The notes under the pieces are model-generated. The model ran no database searches. It saw only the letters and a program-made list of their open reading frames with translations, and had not been told where the DNA came from. From an uncultured Eubacteriales bacterium (GTDB lineage Bacteria; Bacillota; Clostridia; Oscillospirales; Oscillospiraceae), in the NCBI GenBank assembly GCA_958402445.1, contig CATXTO010000001.1, positions 1 through 64,000 on the forward strand: a DNA stretch of 64,000 nt, in the 5' to 3' direction. Shown here piece by piece: positions 43,472 to 52,396 of the stretch; the stretch's first letter is position 1; each line of letters begins with the position of its first letter. The position numbers and the translations under genes were made by a program.

Positions 43472-46123
43472 TTGCGTTATTACGACGAACCTGTAACCGA
43501 AGTATTAGAGCACGTGGCCTCCCAAAAGGAGGGCCTCTCAACAGAGGAAGCGGCGCAGCGTCTGGCAAAGCACGGGAAAAATAAGCTGGCGCAGCAGAAG
43601 AAAGATTCTCTGATCAAGCGGTTTTTCCTGCAAATGGCAGACCCTATGATCCTCATCCTGCTTGTTGCGGCAGCGATCAGCGGCGTTCTGGCTTTCTACG
43701 AAAACGAAGGATTTGCCGACGTCATCATCATCCTCTTTGTGGTGATTGTCAATGCGGTCTTGGGGGTCTACCAGGAAAACAAGGCGGAAAAAGCCATTGA
43801 GGCGCTGCAGGAAATGGCGGCAGCTACCTCGAAAGTGATGCGGGATGGGAAATTGGCACAGGTCCGCAGCGAGGACCTGGTGGTGGGCGACGTGGTGCTC
43901 CTGGAAGCGGGCGACGCGGTGCCTGCCGACGGCCGGTTAATTGAAAATGCCAGTCTGAAGATTGAGGAGGCGGCGCTCACCGGTGAGTCCGTGCCGGTGA
44001 ATAAATTTCTGGACCTGTTACAGCTCCGGGAAGGGGGCAAAGAGATCCCCTTGGGCGACCGGAAAAATATGGTCTACATGGGTTCGACTGTGGTGTATGG
44101 GCGGGGAACCGCTGTGATTACTGCCACAGGCATGCAGACGGAGATGGGGAAAATTGCCGATGCCTTGACCCAGGCAAGGGAGGGGCAGACGCCCTTGCAG
44201 CGCAAGCTGTCACAGCTGTCAAAAACGCTTACCTGGCTGGTCCTGGCAATCTGCGCGGTGATTTTCGGGGTTCAGCTTCTCCGCGCTGGCAGCTTCACGG
44301 CGGACGTGGTCATGAACTCCTTTATGATTGCCGTCAGCCTGGCGGTGGCAGCGATTCCGGAGGGATTAGCGGCGGTGGTGACGGTAGTGTTGTCCATTGG
44401 CGTCACCAACATGTCCAAGCGTAACGCCATTATCCGCCGGCTGACTGCGGTGGAAACGTTAGGCTGCGCACAAATCATCTGCTCGGACAAGACAGGGACC
44501 TTGACGCAAAATAAGATGACCGTGATGGACGCCTGGGGACAAAAGGAACAGACCGCCCGGGCTATGGCCTTGTGCTCCGACGCCAAGCTGGACGCCAGCG
44601 GCCAGGCCCACGGGGAGCCCACGGAGGCGGCCCTTGTCAATTGGGCCAAGCGGGAGGGGCTGGATAAAAACCAAATGGAGGCGGAAGCGCCCCGGGTGGG
44701 GGAAGCGCCTTTCGATTCCGGGCGGAAGATGATGTCCACCTTCCACCAAGCCGGCGGCAAGGTGCTCCAGTTTACCAAGGGCGCGCCCGACGAGGTAATC
44801 AAGCGCTGCGCCTGGATGGAGCGGGACGGCCACCGGGTTCCGATGACCGCGGCGCTGCAAGCGGAGATTCTGCGCGCCAACAAGGCCATGGCAGATCGGG
44901 CGCTGCGGGTGCTCTGCGCCGCATGCCGGGTTTGGGATTCCATTCCGGCAGACCAGAGTCCAGAAAGCCTGGAGCAGGATTTGACCTTCCTGGGCCTGGC
45001 CGGTATGATCGACCCGGTGCGGCCCGAGGTCAAAGCCGCCATTGAGGAATGCCGCAGCGCCGGCATCCGGCCTATTATGATTACCGGCGATCACATTGAC
45101 ACGGCGGTAGCCATTGCCAAAGAGCTGGGGATTTTAACGCCGGAGCGGAAAGCCATAACGGGATCCCAGCTGGACGATATGGACGACGAGACCTTTGCCA
45201 AACAGTTCCAAAGGATTTCTGTCTACGCTCGCGTTCAGCCGGAGCATAAGACCAGGATTGTCAAGGCCTGGCAAAACGCTGGTTGCGTCACAGCCATGAC
45301 GGGCGACGGCGTCAATGACGCGCCTTCCATTAAAACGGCGGATATCGGCGTAGGGATGGGGATAACCGGCACGGATGTGACCAAAAATGTGGCGGATATG
45401 GTTCTGGCGGACGATAATTTTGCCACCATCGTGGGCGCAGTGGAGGAAGGACGGCGCATTTACGATAATATCCGGAAGGCCATCCAGTTTCTGCTGGGCT
45501 CCAACATGAGCGAGGTTGTCAGTATTTTTGTGGCGACCCTTTTGGGATTCACCATTTTGAAGCCGGTACACTTACTATGGATTAATCTAATCACGGACTG
45601 TTTCCCCGCGCTTGCCCTTGGAATGGAGCGGGCAGAGCCGGATATTATGCGCCGGCGTCCCCGAGAGGCAAAGTCCGGCGTGTTTTCGGGCGGGCTGGGC
45701 TTTGACGTAGCCTATCAGGGCTTGCTGGTATCGGCGCTGACCCTCCTGTCCTATTTCATCGGCCATTTTATGGAGTCCGGTGTGTGGGAGATTGCAAACT
45801 CTGCCGATGGTATGACCATGGCGTTTTTAACCCTATCCATGGCTGAAATTTTCCACAGCCTGAATCTGCGGTCTCAGCGAGGCAGTATTTTCCGCCTAAA
45901 GGGGCAAAACAAGGCCCTGAATTTGGCGGCACTGGCTTCCTTGATCTTGACGACTCTGGTCATCGAGGTGCCGTTCCTGGCGCATGCGTTTGGTTTTGCC
46001 ACCATTGAGCTGGCGGAGTATGCGGTTGCTTTGGGCTTAGCTGTGACAATGATTCCGCTGGTGGAGTTCATCAAATGGATGCAGAGAAAAACGGCAAGAA
46101 AGAGTAAGCTTTTAGTTTCCTAA
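43472..46123 (+). CDS. P2A-type cation-transporting ATPase (Ca2+/Mn2+ export)
   Basis: An 883-residue P-type ATPase with about ten membrane helices. Motifs: LTGESVPV (actuator), phosphorylation CSDKTGTLTQNKM (Asp near 340), KGAPDEV (nucleotide site), TGDGVNDAPSIK (hinge). The ion-site residues match SERCA/PMR1-like P2A pumps: IPEGLAAVV in M4, NMSEVVSIFV in M5 and NLITDCFPALALG in M6. The start is a TTG at 43472 behind GAAAGGAAG. P2A pumps carry Ca2+ and often Mn2+. The Mn2+ riboswitch in the leader makes manganese efflux the likely job, but calcium cannot be excluded. Confidence 0.9.
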   Translation: MRYYDEPVTEVLEHVASQKEGLSTEEAAQRLAKHGKNKLAQQKKDSLIKRFFLQMADPMILILLVAAAISGVLAFYENEGFADVIIILFVVIVNAVLGVYQENKAEKAIEALQEMAAATSKVMRDGKLAQVRSEDLVVGDVVLLEAGDAVPADGRLIENASLKIEEAALTGESVPVNKFLDLLQLREGGKEIPLGDRKNMVYMGSTVVYGRGTAVITATGMQTEMGKIADALTQAREGQTPLQRKLSQLSKTLTWLVLAICAVIFGVQLLRAGSFTADVVMNSFMIAVSLAVAAIPEGLAAVVTVVLSIGVTNMSKRNAIIRRLTAVETLGCAQIICSDKTGTLTQNKMTVMDAWGQKEQTARAMALCSDAKLDASGQAHGEPTEAALVNWAKREGLDKNQMEAEAPRVGEAPFDSGRKMMSTFHQAGGKVLQFTKGAPDEVIKRCAWMERDGHRVPMTAALQAEILRANKAMADRALRVLCAACRVWDSIPADQSPESLEQDLTFLGLAGMIDPVRPEVKAAIEECRSAGIRPIMITGDHIDTAVAIAKELGILTPERKAITGSQLDDMDDETFAKQFQRISVYARVQPEHKTRIVKAWQNAGCVTAMTGDGVNDAPSIKTADIGVGMGITGTDVTKNVADMVLADDNFATIVGAVEEGRRIYDNIRKAIQFLLGSNMSEVVSIFVATLLGFTILKPVHLLWINLITDCFPALALGMERAEPDIMRRRPREAKSGVFSGGLGFDVAYQGLLVSALTLLSYFIGHFMESGVWEIANSADGMTMAFLTLSMAEIFHSLNLRSQRGSIFRLKGQNKALNLAALASLILTTLVIEVPFLAHAFGFATIELAEYAVALGLAVTMIPLVEFIKWMQRKTARKSKLLVS

Positions 46124-46135
46124 TGATAGAGAACG

Positions 46136-46169
46136 CCCGGCGCGGCTTTTGCCGCGCCGGGAACTTTTC
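46136..46169. terminator. Intrinsic terminator between ATPase and rsmE
   Basis: An 11-bp GC stem (46136-46146 with 46151-46161), TTTT loop, then AACTTTT. It lies between convergent genes. Confidence 0.8.
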
Positions 46170-46202
46170 AATGCATCTTCGGTTTTTATTGTAAAGGCCA
46201 CG

Positions 46203-46937
46203 CTAAAATTCACCGGCTGCAAACATGACGGCGGCCAGGGCGCACAGCGGAGCTGTTTCACAGCGCAGAATCCGGCGGCCCAGGGTGCAGACCTGAAGGC
46301 CGGCTGCCTGGGCCTGCGCCACCTCCTGAGGCTCCAGGCCGCCCTCCGGGCCGGTGAGCAGGCTGATGCTGGCGGCGCCTGGCCGGGCGGATAGAGCCTG
46401 ACGGAGCGTTTGCCGCCGTTCGTTTTCATAGAACAAGATGGAAAGCTCAGCCTGGGCCGCCAGGTGCAGGGCTTCGGTGTAGGTGGGAAGGACCTGCACG
46501 GTTGGAATGCGCCCGCGGCCCGCCTGCTCCGCAGCAGAGGCGGCGATTTTTCGCCAGCGGTCCAGCTTTTTCTCCAGTGACCTTTCGTCAGGCCTAGAGA
46601 CACAACGGGCGCAGGGGAATCCGGTGATTGCAACGGCGCCCAGCTCCGTCGCCTTTTGAATCACATGCTCCAGCTTATCGGCCTTGGGAAAAGCCATAAA
46701 GATATGGACTTGAACGATGGCCTCCGATTGCGACGAGCTGCGTTCCTGAACGGCTAAGCAGACCTGGCTTGGACTCATGTCGCGTACGATACACCGGCAC
46801 TCCTGCCCCTGCCCGTCGCATACGGTCACAAGGTCGCCGCATTTCATGCGCAGGACCCGGGCGTGCGACGCGTTTTCTCCAGTCAGGATCAAATCATCGC
46901 CCATAAGCTCACCTGGAGATACAAAAAAATGAGTCAT
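46203..46937 (-). CDS. rsmE: 16S rRNA (uracil-1498-N3)-methyltransferase RsmE
   Basis: A 244-residue SPOUT methyltransferase. The N-terminal PUA-like domain starts THFFVSPGELMGDDLILTGENASHARVLRMK. The catalytic knot shows MAFPKADKLEHVIQKATELGA, SLLTGPEGGLEPQEV and the closing LGRRILRCETAPLCALAAV. It modifies U1498 in the decoding region using SAM. AAGGAGG four bases before the ATG supports the start. A long structured leader lies upstream. Confidence 0.95.
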   Translation of the reverse strand: MTHFFVSPGELMGDDLILTGENASHARVLRMKCGDLVTVCDGQGQECRCIVRDMSPSQVCLAVQERSSSQSEAIVQVHIFMAFPKADKLEHVIQKATELGAVAITGFPCARCVSRPDERSLEKKLDRWRKIAASAAEQAGRGRIPTVQVLPTYTEALHLAAQAELSILFYENERRQTLRQALSARPGAASISLLTGPEGGLEPQEVAQAQAAGLQVCTLGRRILRCETAPLCALAAVMFAAGEF

Positions 46938-47328
46938 ACTGCCTCCTTACGATAGCTCCGTAGAATTACGAGCCCCCTGTATCTGCCGGCGCTAACCGAA
47001 CAGCGCCCTTTTCGGAACCAAGCTTGCCGCATGCATCCGGTTGAGCGGCGATATCGCACCAAAACAAGGAAAAATTCGCTGCGTTGCAATTTGTCCCATA
47101 CGCGCAGTAGGTTCCGTAATAAGTATGGCTAAAGTAGCCCGCTGTTTTAAAATATAGCGATCTTTTACATCATAATTTTAGCAAAGATAAGGGGAAATGA
47201 CAAGGCTCACGTTGGCGGTTCTAGCGATTGTCCGGGGATAAAAGGAGAAAACAACGGCGATATTTGGGGAAAACGCCGCCGCTACGAAATTACTCAGCCG
47301 ATATCCGGACTGTTTGGGCAAAAAATGG
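46938..47328 (-). other. 391-base region with a structured leader, no clear gene
   Basis: If transcribed from the minus-strand promoter at 47203-47175, this is a 230-nt leader of rsmE with several self-complementary elements: CTGCG/CGCAG (47103-47107 with 47079-47083), GCGATATCGC, GCATGC, GGCGCT/AGCGCC (46988-46993 with 47002-47007) and GCTC/GAGC close to the rsmE ribosome site. A 35-codon open frame (47099-46992, minus) crosses it without a good ribosome site. I recognise no known RNA family. Confidence 0.5.
47175..47203 (-). promoter_or_regulatory. Minus-strand promoter upstream of rsmE
   Basis: On the minus strand, TTGTCA (47203-47198), 17-base spacer, TAAAAT (47180-47175). Confidence 0.65.
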
Positions 47329-47356
47329 TTGTTTTTTCCCCAAAGTGTGGTACAAT
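47329..47356 (+). promoter_or_regulatory. Promoter of the asp23 gene
   Basis: TTGTTT (47329-47334), 16-base spacer, TACAAT (47351-47356), about 66 bases before the start codon. Confidence 0.7.
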
Positions 47357-47422
47357 AAACCAAACTGAGCTATGTTGACAAGGCTGCATGCCGCGTTATT
47401 GATTTCAAAGGAGGTTTGTTCG

Positions 47423-47797
47423 ATGGCCGATAGCAAGCAGTACATTACCCAATCACAGGAAAACGGTTCTGTGCAGATTTCAGAGGACGTCATTGCTTCC
47501 ATCGTCGCTGTTGCAGTGGGGGAGATTGAGGGGGTTGCCGGATTCAGCGCCAAGCTGGGCTCCGATATCGCGGAGATGCTGGGAAAGAAGAACTGGGGGA
47601 AAGGCGTTAAGCTCACCATAACGGAACACGACGAACTTTATATCGAATGCAACATCATCGCCATTTACGGTTTTTCCGTGGTGCAGGTAGCCAAGGCTGT
47701 GCAGGATGGCGTGGTAGCCGCCGTGGAGTCCATGACCGGCATGCGGGTCTCTGGTGTCAATGTAAACGTCTGCGGAATTTCTCTGGAACAGAAATAA
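47423..47797 (+). CDS. Asp23/Gls24-family envelope stress protein
   Basis: A 124-residue protein of the Asp23 (DUF322) family. Visible blocks are GSVQISEDVIASIVAVAVGEI, EGVAGFS, the VKLTITEHDELYIECNIIAIYG strands and VSGVNVNVCGISL. Relatives localise at the membrane and help cell-envelope homeostasis. AAGGAGG eight bases upstream decides the ATG at 47423; the earlier in-frame ATG at 47372 has no site. The gene before nusB in Firmicutes is very often this family. Confidence 0.9.
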   Translation: MADSKQYITQSQENGSVQISEDVIASIVAVAVGEIEGVAGFSAKLGSDIAEMLGKKNWGKGVKLTITEHDELYIECNIIAIYGFSVVQVAKAVQDGVVAAVESMTGMRVSGVNVNVCGISLEQK

Positions 47798-47803
47798 AAA
47801 GCT

Positions 47804-47845
47804 CTGGGCCGTTCTATGCCACGGTAGGAACGGCCCAGTTTTGGT
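47804..47845 (+). terminator. Hairpin terminator between asp23 and nusB
   Basis: An 11-bp stem CTGGGCCGTTC/GAACGGCCCAG (47804-47814 with 47828-47838) followed by TTTTGG and TTTT. It may attenuate transcription into nusB. Confidence 0.75.
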
Positions 47846-47900
47846 CTTTTACTTAGTTATCATTTGTGTGGAAATAAAGAGCAAGGCGAGGAAACCGAAT

Positions 47901-48395
47901 ATGACCAGGTCAAATGCCAGAGAACTGGCGGTTCATCTGATTTATGGCCGGATGTTCACTGGAGAATCCCCGGAGGAAATCATGCAGGCCCGGCTTGAGG
48001 AAGCGTATTACGCAGCATTGTCTCAGGAATACGAGCTCTATGCCGAGCGGCCCAACCGCAAACAGGTCGCATACATGAAGCAGGTTGTTTCCGGTGTGGC
48101 GGCCCAGGCGGAAAATTTGGACGCTCTGATCAGCCGATATGCCATCGGCTGGGAGATCGGCAGAATTTCCCGCTTGACCCGGACGATTCTGCAGTTGGCG
48201 CTCTATGAGTGCCAGGAGGTAGAGGATGTGCCGGCAGGCGTGGCTGCAAGTGAAGCGGTCCGTTTGGCGAAAAAATACGACGGGGAGGAAGCCGGCGCGT
48301 TTGTCAATGGGATTTTGGGCTCCTATCTCCGAGAAACGGGCTTGGAACCGGAGCCTTCCCAGGACGCGCAGCCGCCCACGGAGGCGATGGAATGA
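47901..48395 (+). CDS. nusB: Transcription antitermination factor NusB
   Basis: A 164-residue all-helical protein that binds boxA RNA with S10 in rRNA antitermination. SNARELAVHLIYGRMF is the conserved first helix; LTRTILQLALYECQEVEDVPAGVAASEAVRLAKKY and AGAFVNGILGSYL, split here by the family's usual turns, form the C-terminal half. The ATG at 47901 is used since it gives the conserved start; its ribosome site (GCGAGGAAA) is moderate. The stop overlaps the next start. Confidence 0.93.
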   Translation: MTRSNARELAVHLIYGRMFTGESPEEIMQARLEEAYYAALSQEYELYAERPNRKQVAYMKQVVSGVAAQAENLDALISRYAIGWEIGRISRLTRTILQLALYECQEVEDVPAGVAASEAVRLAKKYDGEEAGAFVNGILGSYLRETGLEPEPSQDAQPPTEAME

Positions 48396-49315
48396 GTGTC
48401 ATCGGGTTTGACACCAGTAACTACACCACGTCTGTCGCCGTATTTCAAGGGGCCTCTGGAGAAAACTATTCTCAGCTATTACCCGTTCCAGCCGGGCAGC
48501 TGGGTCTGCGCCAGTCGGAGGCCCTGTTTGCTCATGTAAAGGGCCTGCCGGGTCTTGCCGACAGGCTCTTTTCCCGTTTGGACCCGGCTTCTATTGCGGC
48601 AATCGGCGTCAGTTCCCGGCCACGGGCGGTGGAAGGCTCCTATATGCCTTGCTTTTTGGCCGGCGTCAGCCAGGCGCGGGTTTTGGCTGCGGCCTTGCGG
48701 GTCCCGGTCGTGGAGGTTTCCCATCAGCAGGGCCACATCGCCGCCGCGCTCTGGTCGGCAGATCGATTGGATCTTTTGAGCAAGCCGCACCTGGCGTGGC
48801 ACCTGTCCGGGGGGACCACGGAGCTGCTTTTCGTAAAACCTGACGGCTGGAATGTGGCCTGCATTCGGATTGGCGGGACTACGGATATATCTGCGGGACA
48901 GCTGATTGACAGAACCGGTCAGCTTTTGGGCCTGTCATTTCCCGCTGGGAAGGCCTTGGACGCATTAGCGGCGCAGGCCCAGGGAGACGATGTCTTCTCT
49001 GTCAAATGTCTGGACATGGAATTCTCCCTATCCGGGGTAGAAAACAAGGTACGAACCTATTTGGAACGGACGGGTAGCCCGGCGGAAACGGCCGGCTTTG
49101 CGCTGCGGTGCGTGGTCCAGGCGGTCCGCCTGGCCACAGCGCACGCCAGAGTGGCGTATCCCGGGCTTTCTGTGTTGTTTTCCGGCGGAGTTTCGTCCAA
49201 TTCCCTGTTGCGAAGGAGTATGGAGGGAACGGACTCTATTTTCTGTCAGCCGGCGTATGCAACGGACAACGCTATGGGCGTTGCCGTATTGACCTGGCGG
49301 AGCCTGGGGGAATGA
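48392..49315 (+). CDS. TsaD/Kae1-like (peptidase M22) paralog
   Basis: A 307-residue ASKHA-fold protein. It begins IGFDTSNYTTSVAVF, has the metal-binding HQQGH (TsaD consensus H-x-x-G-H) in VEVSHQQGHIAAAL, the nucleotide loop HLSGGTTELL, and VLFSGGVSSNSLLRRSM near the end. It is shorter than TsaD (about 335-340) and diverged, so it is likely a paralog distinct from the t6A enzyme. Function is unknown. It is coupled to nusB and to xseA by 4-bp overlaps on both sides. Confidence 0.8.
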   Translation: MSVIGFDTSNYTTSVAVFQGASGENYSQLLPVPAGQLGLRQSEALFAHVKGLPGLADRLFSRLDPASIAAIGVSSRPRAVEGSYMPCFLAGVSQARVLAAALRVPVVEVSHQQGHIAAALWSADRLDLLSKPHLAWHLSGGTTELLFVKPDGWNVACIRIGGTTDISAGQLIDRTGQLLGLSFPAGKALDALAAQAQGDDVFSVKCLDMEFSLSGVENKVRTYLERTGSPAETAGFALRCVVQAVRLATAHARVAYPGLSVLFSGGVSSNSLLRRSMEGTDSIFCQPAYATDNAMGVAVLTWRSLGE

Positions 49316-50580
49316 GCATGGAGCAGAGAGTTTACACAGTCACGCAAGTAAATACGTATATTCAATCTCTGTTGGATGGAGACAGGCTTTTATCCGGTCT
49401 CTGCGTTCGAGGAGAGATCAGCAATTACAAGCTTTATCCCTCCGGACATCATTATTTTTCTTTAAAAGATGAAACAGGTGCGCTGCGCTGTGTTTTATTC
49501 CGTTCCTATGCCGCCAGGCTGCGATTTCGCCCGGAAAACGGCATGAAGGTTCTGGCTATGGGCCGGATATCCGCCTATCCCAGAGATGGCGTATACCAGC
49601 TCTATTGCACGGCGCTGTCCCCGGACGGGGTGGGGGATTTACACGCGGCGTTTGAGCAGTTGAAAGCAAAATTGGCCTCACAGGGCCTGTTCGAGCCAGA
49701 GCATAAGCGGCCCTTGCCAATGTATCCGGGCACCATTGCCATTGTCACATCCTCGGCGGGGGCGGCAATTCATGATATGCTGCGAATTTTGCGGAAACGG
49801 TACCCCCTGACCAGCGTCCGGCTGCTGCCGGTGCGCGTACAGGGGGCTGAGGCTCCGGCTGAGCTCTGCGCCGCCATTCGATACGTCAACCGTTGGAATC
49901 TGGCGGACCTGATTATTGTAGGCCGTGGCGGCGGAAGTCTGGAGGATCTCTGGGCGTTCAATGACGAGTGCCTAGCCAAGACCATCTATGAGTCCCACAC
50001 TCCGGTTATTTCCGCCGTAGGCCATGAGCCGGACGTGACGATCTCAGATTATGTGGCGGATTTGCGGGCGGCAACCCCTTCCAACGCTGCAGAGCTGGCG
50101 GTGCCGGACCAGGCTGCGCTGCGCCGGCAATTGTCTGATATGGAGGCTGCCATAGTCGCCAGCTTAGGGAATCAGGTCCGGCTGTTCCGGCAGCGTTTGC
50201 GGGTCCTGGCGGTTGCAAGACCCTTGCAGAGTCCCACGGCCTATCTAGATGAGCGGCGCCTACTGCTTGACGGAATGCAGCGGCGGCTCTGCGTGGCGCA
50301 GCAGCGGCAGCTGGAAGCAAATCGACGCCGCCAGGTTCGTTTGACTGCGGCCCTGGATGCCATGAGCCCTCTAAAGGTTTTGACGCGGGGCTATACTATG
50401 GCCCAGACCCAACAGGGAATCCTTCTGCGTTCGGCGGCACAGGTCCAGGTTGGAGAACAGATTACCCTGCTTTTAAGCGACGGACATCTGCAGGCACAGG
50501 TAGAGGCCGTGCAACGCGGCGGGAAGACGAAGGGAGAAAACGACGATGCAAGAAGAGAACACACCGGTTCGGACCTTTGA
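49312..50580 (+). CDS. xseA: Exodeoxyribonuclease VII large subunit
   Basis: A 422-residue catalytic subunit that degrades single-stranded DNA with XseB. The N-terminal OB fold contains YTVTQVNTYIQSLLD and GEISNYKLYPSGHHYFSLKDE. The catalytic region shows IAIVTSSAGAAIHDML, VGRGGGSLEDLWAFNDE and SAVGHEPDVTISDYVADLRAATPS, followed by coiled coils. The ATG at 49312 overlaps the upstream stop (ATGA); longer in-frame starts lie inside that gene. It overlaps xseB by 35 bp. Confidence 0.95.
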   Translation: MSMEQRVYTVTQVNTYIQSLLDGDRLLSGLCVRGEISNYKLYPSGHHYFSLKDETGALRCVLFRSYAARLRFRPENGMKVLAMGRISAYPRDGVYQLYCTALSPDGVGDLHAAFEQLKAKLASQGLFEPEHKRPLPMYPGTIAIVTSSAGAAIHDMLRILRKRYPLTSVRLLPVRVQGAEAPAELCAAIRYVNRWNLADLIIVGRGGGSLEDLWAFNDECLAKTIYESHTPVISAVGHEPDVTISDYVADLRAATPSNAAELAVPDQAALRRQLSDMEAAIVASLGNQVRLFRQRLRVLAVARPLQSPTAYLDERRLLLDGMQRRLCVAQQRQLEANRRRQVRLTAALDAMSPLKVLTRGYTMAQTQQGILLRSAAQVQVGEQITLLLSDGHLQAQVEAVQRGGKTKGENDDARREHTGSDL

Positions 50581-50788
50581 GCAGTCCATGGCGCGGTTGG
50601 AGCAAATCGTTCGGGCGATGGAGCAGGGGGACGTACCGCTGGAGCAATCCCTGAAGCTATTTGAAGAGGGGACTGCTCTGGTACGGCAGTGCGGAAAGCT
50701 TTTGGACGAGGCGGAGCTGCAGGTGAAAAAAGTTATGAAGGGGCCGGACGGCGCCCCTACGGAAACGGAGTTTGAGGAAGATGCCTGA
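50546..50788 (+). CDS. xseB: Exodeoxyribonuclease VII small subunit
   Basis: An 80-residue helical protein with the family block TFEQSMARLEQIVRAMEQGD, LEQSLKLFEEGTALVRQC and a variable acidic tail. Several copies surround each XseA. A GACGAAGGGAG ribosome site lies within xseA. The end overlaps ispA by 8 bp. Confidence 0.95.
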   Translation: MQEENTPVRTFEQSMARLEQIVRAMEQGDVPLEQSLKLFEEGTALVRQCGKLLDEAELQVKKVMKGPDGAPTETEFEEDA

Positions 50789-51653
50789 TTTGCAAGAACA
50801 ACTGTCGCAGTACCGGACCTGGATCGAAAAATACCTAAAAACCTGCTACCGGTACGATAAGGAGCCCCAGCAGCGCCTATTTGAGGCCGCACGCTACAGC
50901 CTTTTGGCGGGGGGAAAGCGCCTGCGTCCCATATTTGTTTTTGATTTCTGCCGTATGGCCGGAGGAGACTGGAAGAAAGCCACCCCGTTTGCCGCCGCTG
51001 TGGAGATGATCCATACCTATAGCCTCATTCATGACGATTTGCCATGCATGGACAACGACGACTATCGCCGGGGCAAGCCCACCAATCACAAGGTTTTTGG
51101 GGAAGCTATGGCGGTTTTGGCAGGGGACGCGCTGCTCACGGACGCATTCGCCATGGCCGTGACGCAGCCACTGCCGGAAGGCAAGCTCTCTTTGGCAATC
51201 GGCGTTTTATCCGAGTGCGCTGGATCGCTGGGTATGGTGGGGGGACAGGCCCTGGATATAGACAGCGAGACTAGAACTTGTACGGAGCAGGAGGTACTGA
51301 ATATTCAGACCAGAAAGACCGGCTCCCTTATCAACGCCGCCTGCGTTCTGGGTGTGATTGCCGGCGGAGGCGGGGAGGAGCAGATCCAAGCGGCGTGCAG
51401 CTTTGCAGCAAATTTGGGGCTGGCATTTCAGATTCGAGACGATATCCTCGACTGCATCGGCGACGCGAATACGTTGGGAAAGACGGTAGGCACGGATACA
51501 AAAAAGAATACGTTTGTCCGCTTATACGGGATGGAGGCCTGCGAAAGCATGGTCCTCCGGCACACGGAACTGGCGACCTCCGCTTTGCAGGCGTTTGATT
51601 CCCCTGAAATGATGCAGGCGCTGGCAAAGTCCCTGGTTGACCGGGTTTTTTAG
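50781..51653 (+). CDS. ispA: Polyprenyl (farnesyl-type) diphosphate synthase
   Basis: A 290-residue trans-prenyltransferase. The first Asp-rich motif is HDDLPCMDNDD with the R-R-G-K-P-T block after it, and the second is FQIRDDILDCIGD. It condenses IPP with DMAPP/GPP, feeding the isoprenoid pathway with dxs downstream. The ATG at 50781 overlaps the xseB stop and has GGAG ten bases upstream; a TTG nine bases earlier is possible. The OLE RNA gene starts about 80 bases after its stop. Confidence 0.93.
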   Translation: MPDLQEQLSQYRTWIEKYLKTCYRYDKEPQQRLFEAARYSLLAGGKRLRPIFVFDFCRMAGGDWKKATPFAAAVEMIHTYSLIHDDLPCMDNDDYRRGKPTNHKVFGEAMAVLAGDALLTDAFAMAVTQPLPEGKLSLAIGVLSECAGSLGMVGGQALDIDSETRTCTEQEVLNIQTRKTGSLINAACVLGVIAGGGGEEQIQAACSFAANLGLAFQIRDDILDCIGDANTLGKTVGTDTKKNTFVRLYGMEACESMVLRHTELATSALQAFDSPEMMQALAKSLVDRVF

Positions 51654-51695
51654 AATTTGGCTCAGAGATTTTTAAAAAATTAAATGTATAGACGC

Positions 51696-51724
51696 TTGTA
51701 TATTCATGAAACTTATGGTATGAT
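51696..51724 (+). promoter_or_regulatory. Promoter of the OLE RNA
   Basis: TTGTAT (51696-51701), 17-base spacer, TATGAT (51719-51724). The expected start near 51731 coincides with the 5' arm of the terminal stem of the RNA. Confidence 0.75.
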
Positions 51725-51730
51725 ACAAAT

Positions 51731-52333
51731 GACGGCGCAGTATCCTAGTCAGAACTGCCAGCTCCCAGGAAGGGCCTAAAAATCCTTTGAAGGGCATATC
51801 GATGAAGTCCCTGGTGCCTGCTTTTTACGCCCAGTTTAGGGTGGGTGCTGGGGGTTAAGGATTCCGGGCGCATCCCAATGGCATGGGATATCCGACCCGG
51901 TTTCCGTGGAGACCAGCTCTTGTGCGACGGCTGAAGCGACCTGATGGTTCCCAGTCCGCGTACGAAACTGGTATGAACCTGCATTGCGGTGCGCAGAATC
52001 GTGTGCTGTGTGCAGAGTAGCCTGCCTTGCGTGGGTAAGCGGGGAAGGGGGGACAAGCGTTTTGCCCGTGGCCAAGGGCAAAACCGCTATTGCCCCGGAA
52101 ACCTTATCTGCAAAAGAGGCTAAGAGTTGGTTTGGGCTGTTGTGGAAAACACCTAGGCTGTCTTTTGGGCAGGTGGGGGATTGCAGTACGGACTCAGTGG
52201 CAATCGGGTATCCATCCCGGCAACGCTTGGACGGCGGAATGAAAAGGAAACTGCCCGATCGGCAACGAGGGGTTTCCGCCGGGGAAATCCAACCCGACCT
52301 TAAGCCGTAAGATTTATCCCATCTGCCGCCGTC
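51731..52333 (+). ncRNA. ole: OLE (ornate, large, extremophilic) RNA
   Basis: About 600 bases without a credible reading frame lie between ispA and a small membrane protein gene followed by dxs, tlyA, nadK, argR and recN. This is the known OLE RNA neighbourhood, and known OLE RNAs are about 600 nt. The ends pair: GACGGCGCAG (51731-51740) with CTG-C-CGCCGTC (52323-52333, one bulged C). Internal stems include TTTTGCCC/GGGCAAAA (52060-52067 with 52076-52083). A dedicated promoter sits upstream. In studied species OLE RNA forms a membrane-bound ribonucleoprotein with OapA and affects cold and alcohol tolerance. Class is called from context and architecture, not from an alignment. Confidence 0.82.
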
Positions 52334-52396
52334 GTTTTCCTGCATTTTTGGAGCCAATCTGTTCGCGTACCGATTTGACATAAGGGAGTTTTTGCA

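Noticed and set aside
46992..47099. 35-codon frame on the minus strand upstream of rsmE as a gene
   Set aside because: No ribosome site and it overlaps palindromic elements; treated as part of a structured leader.
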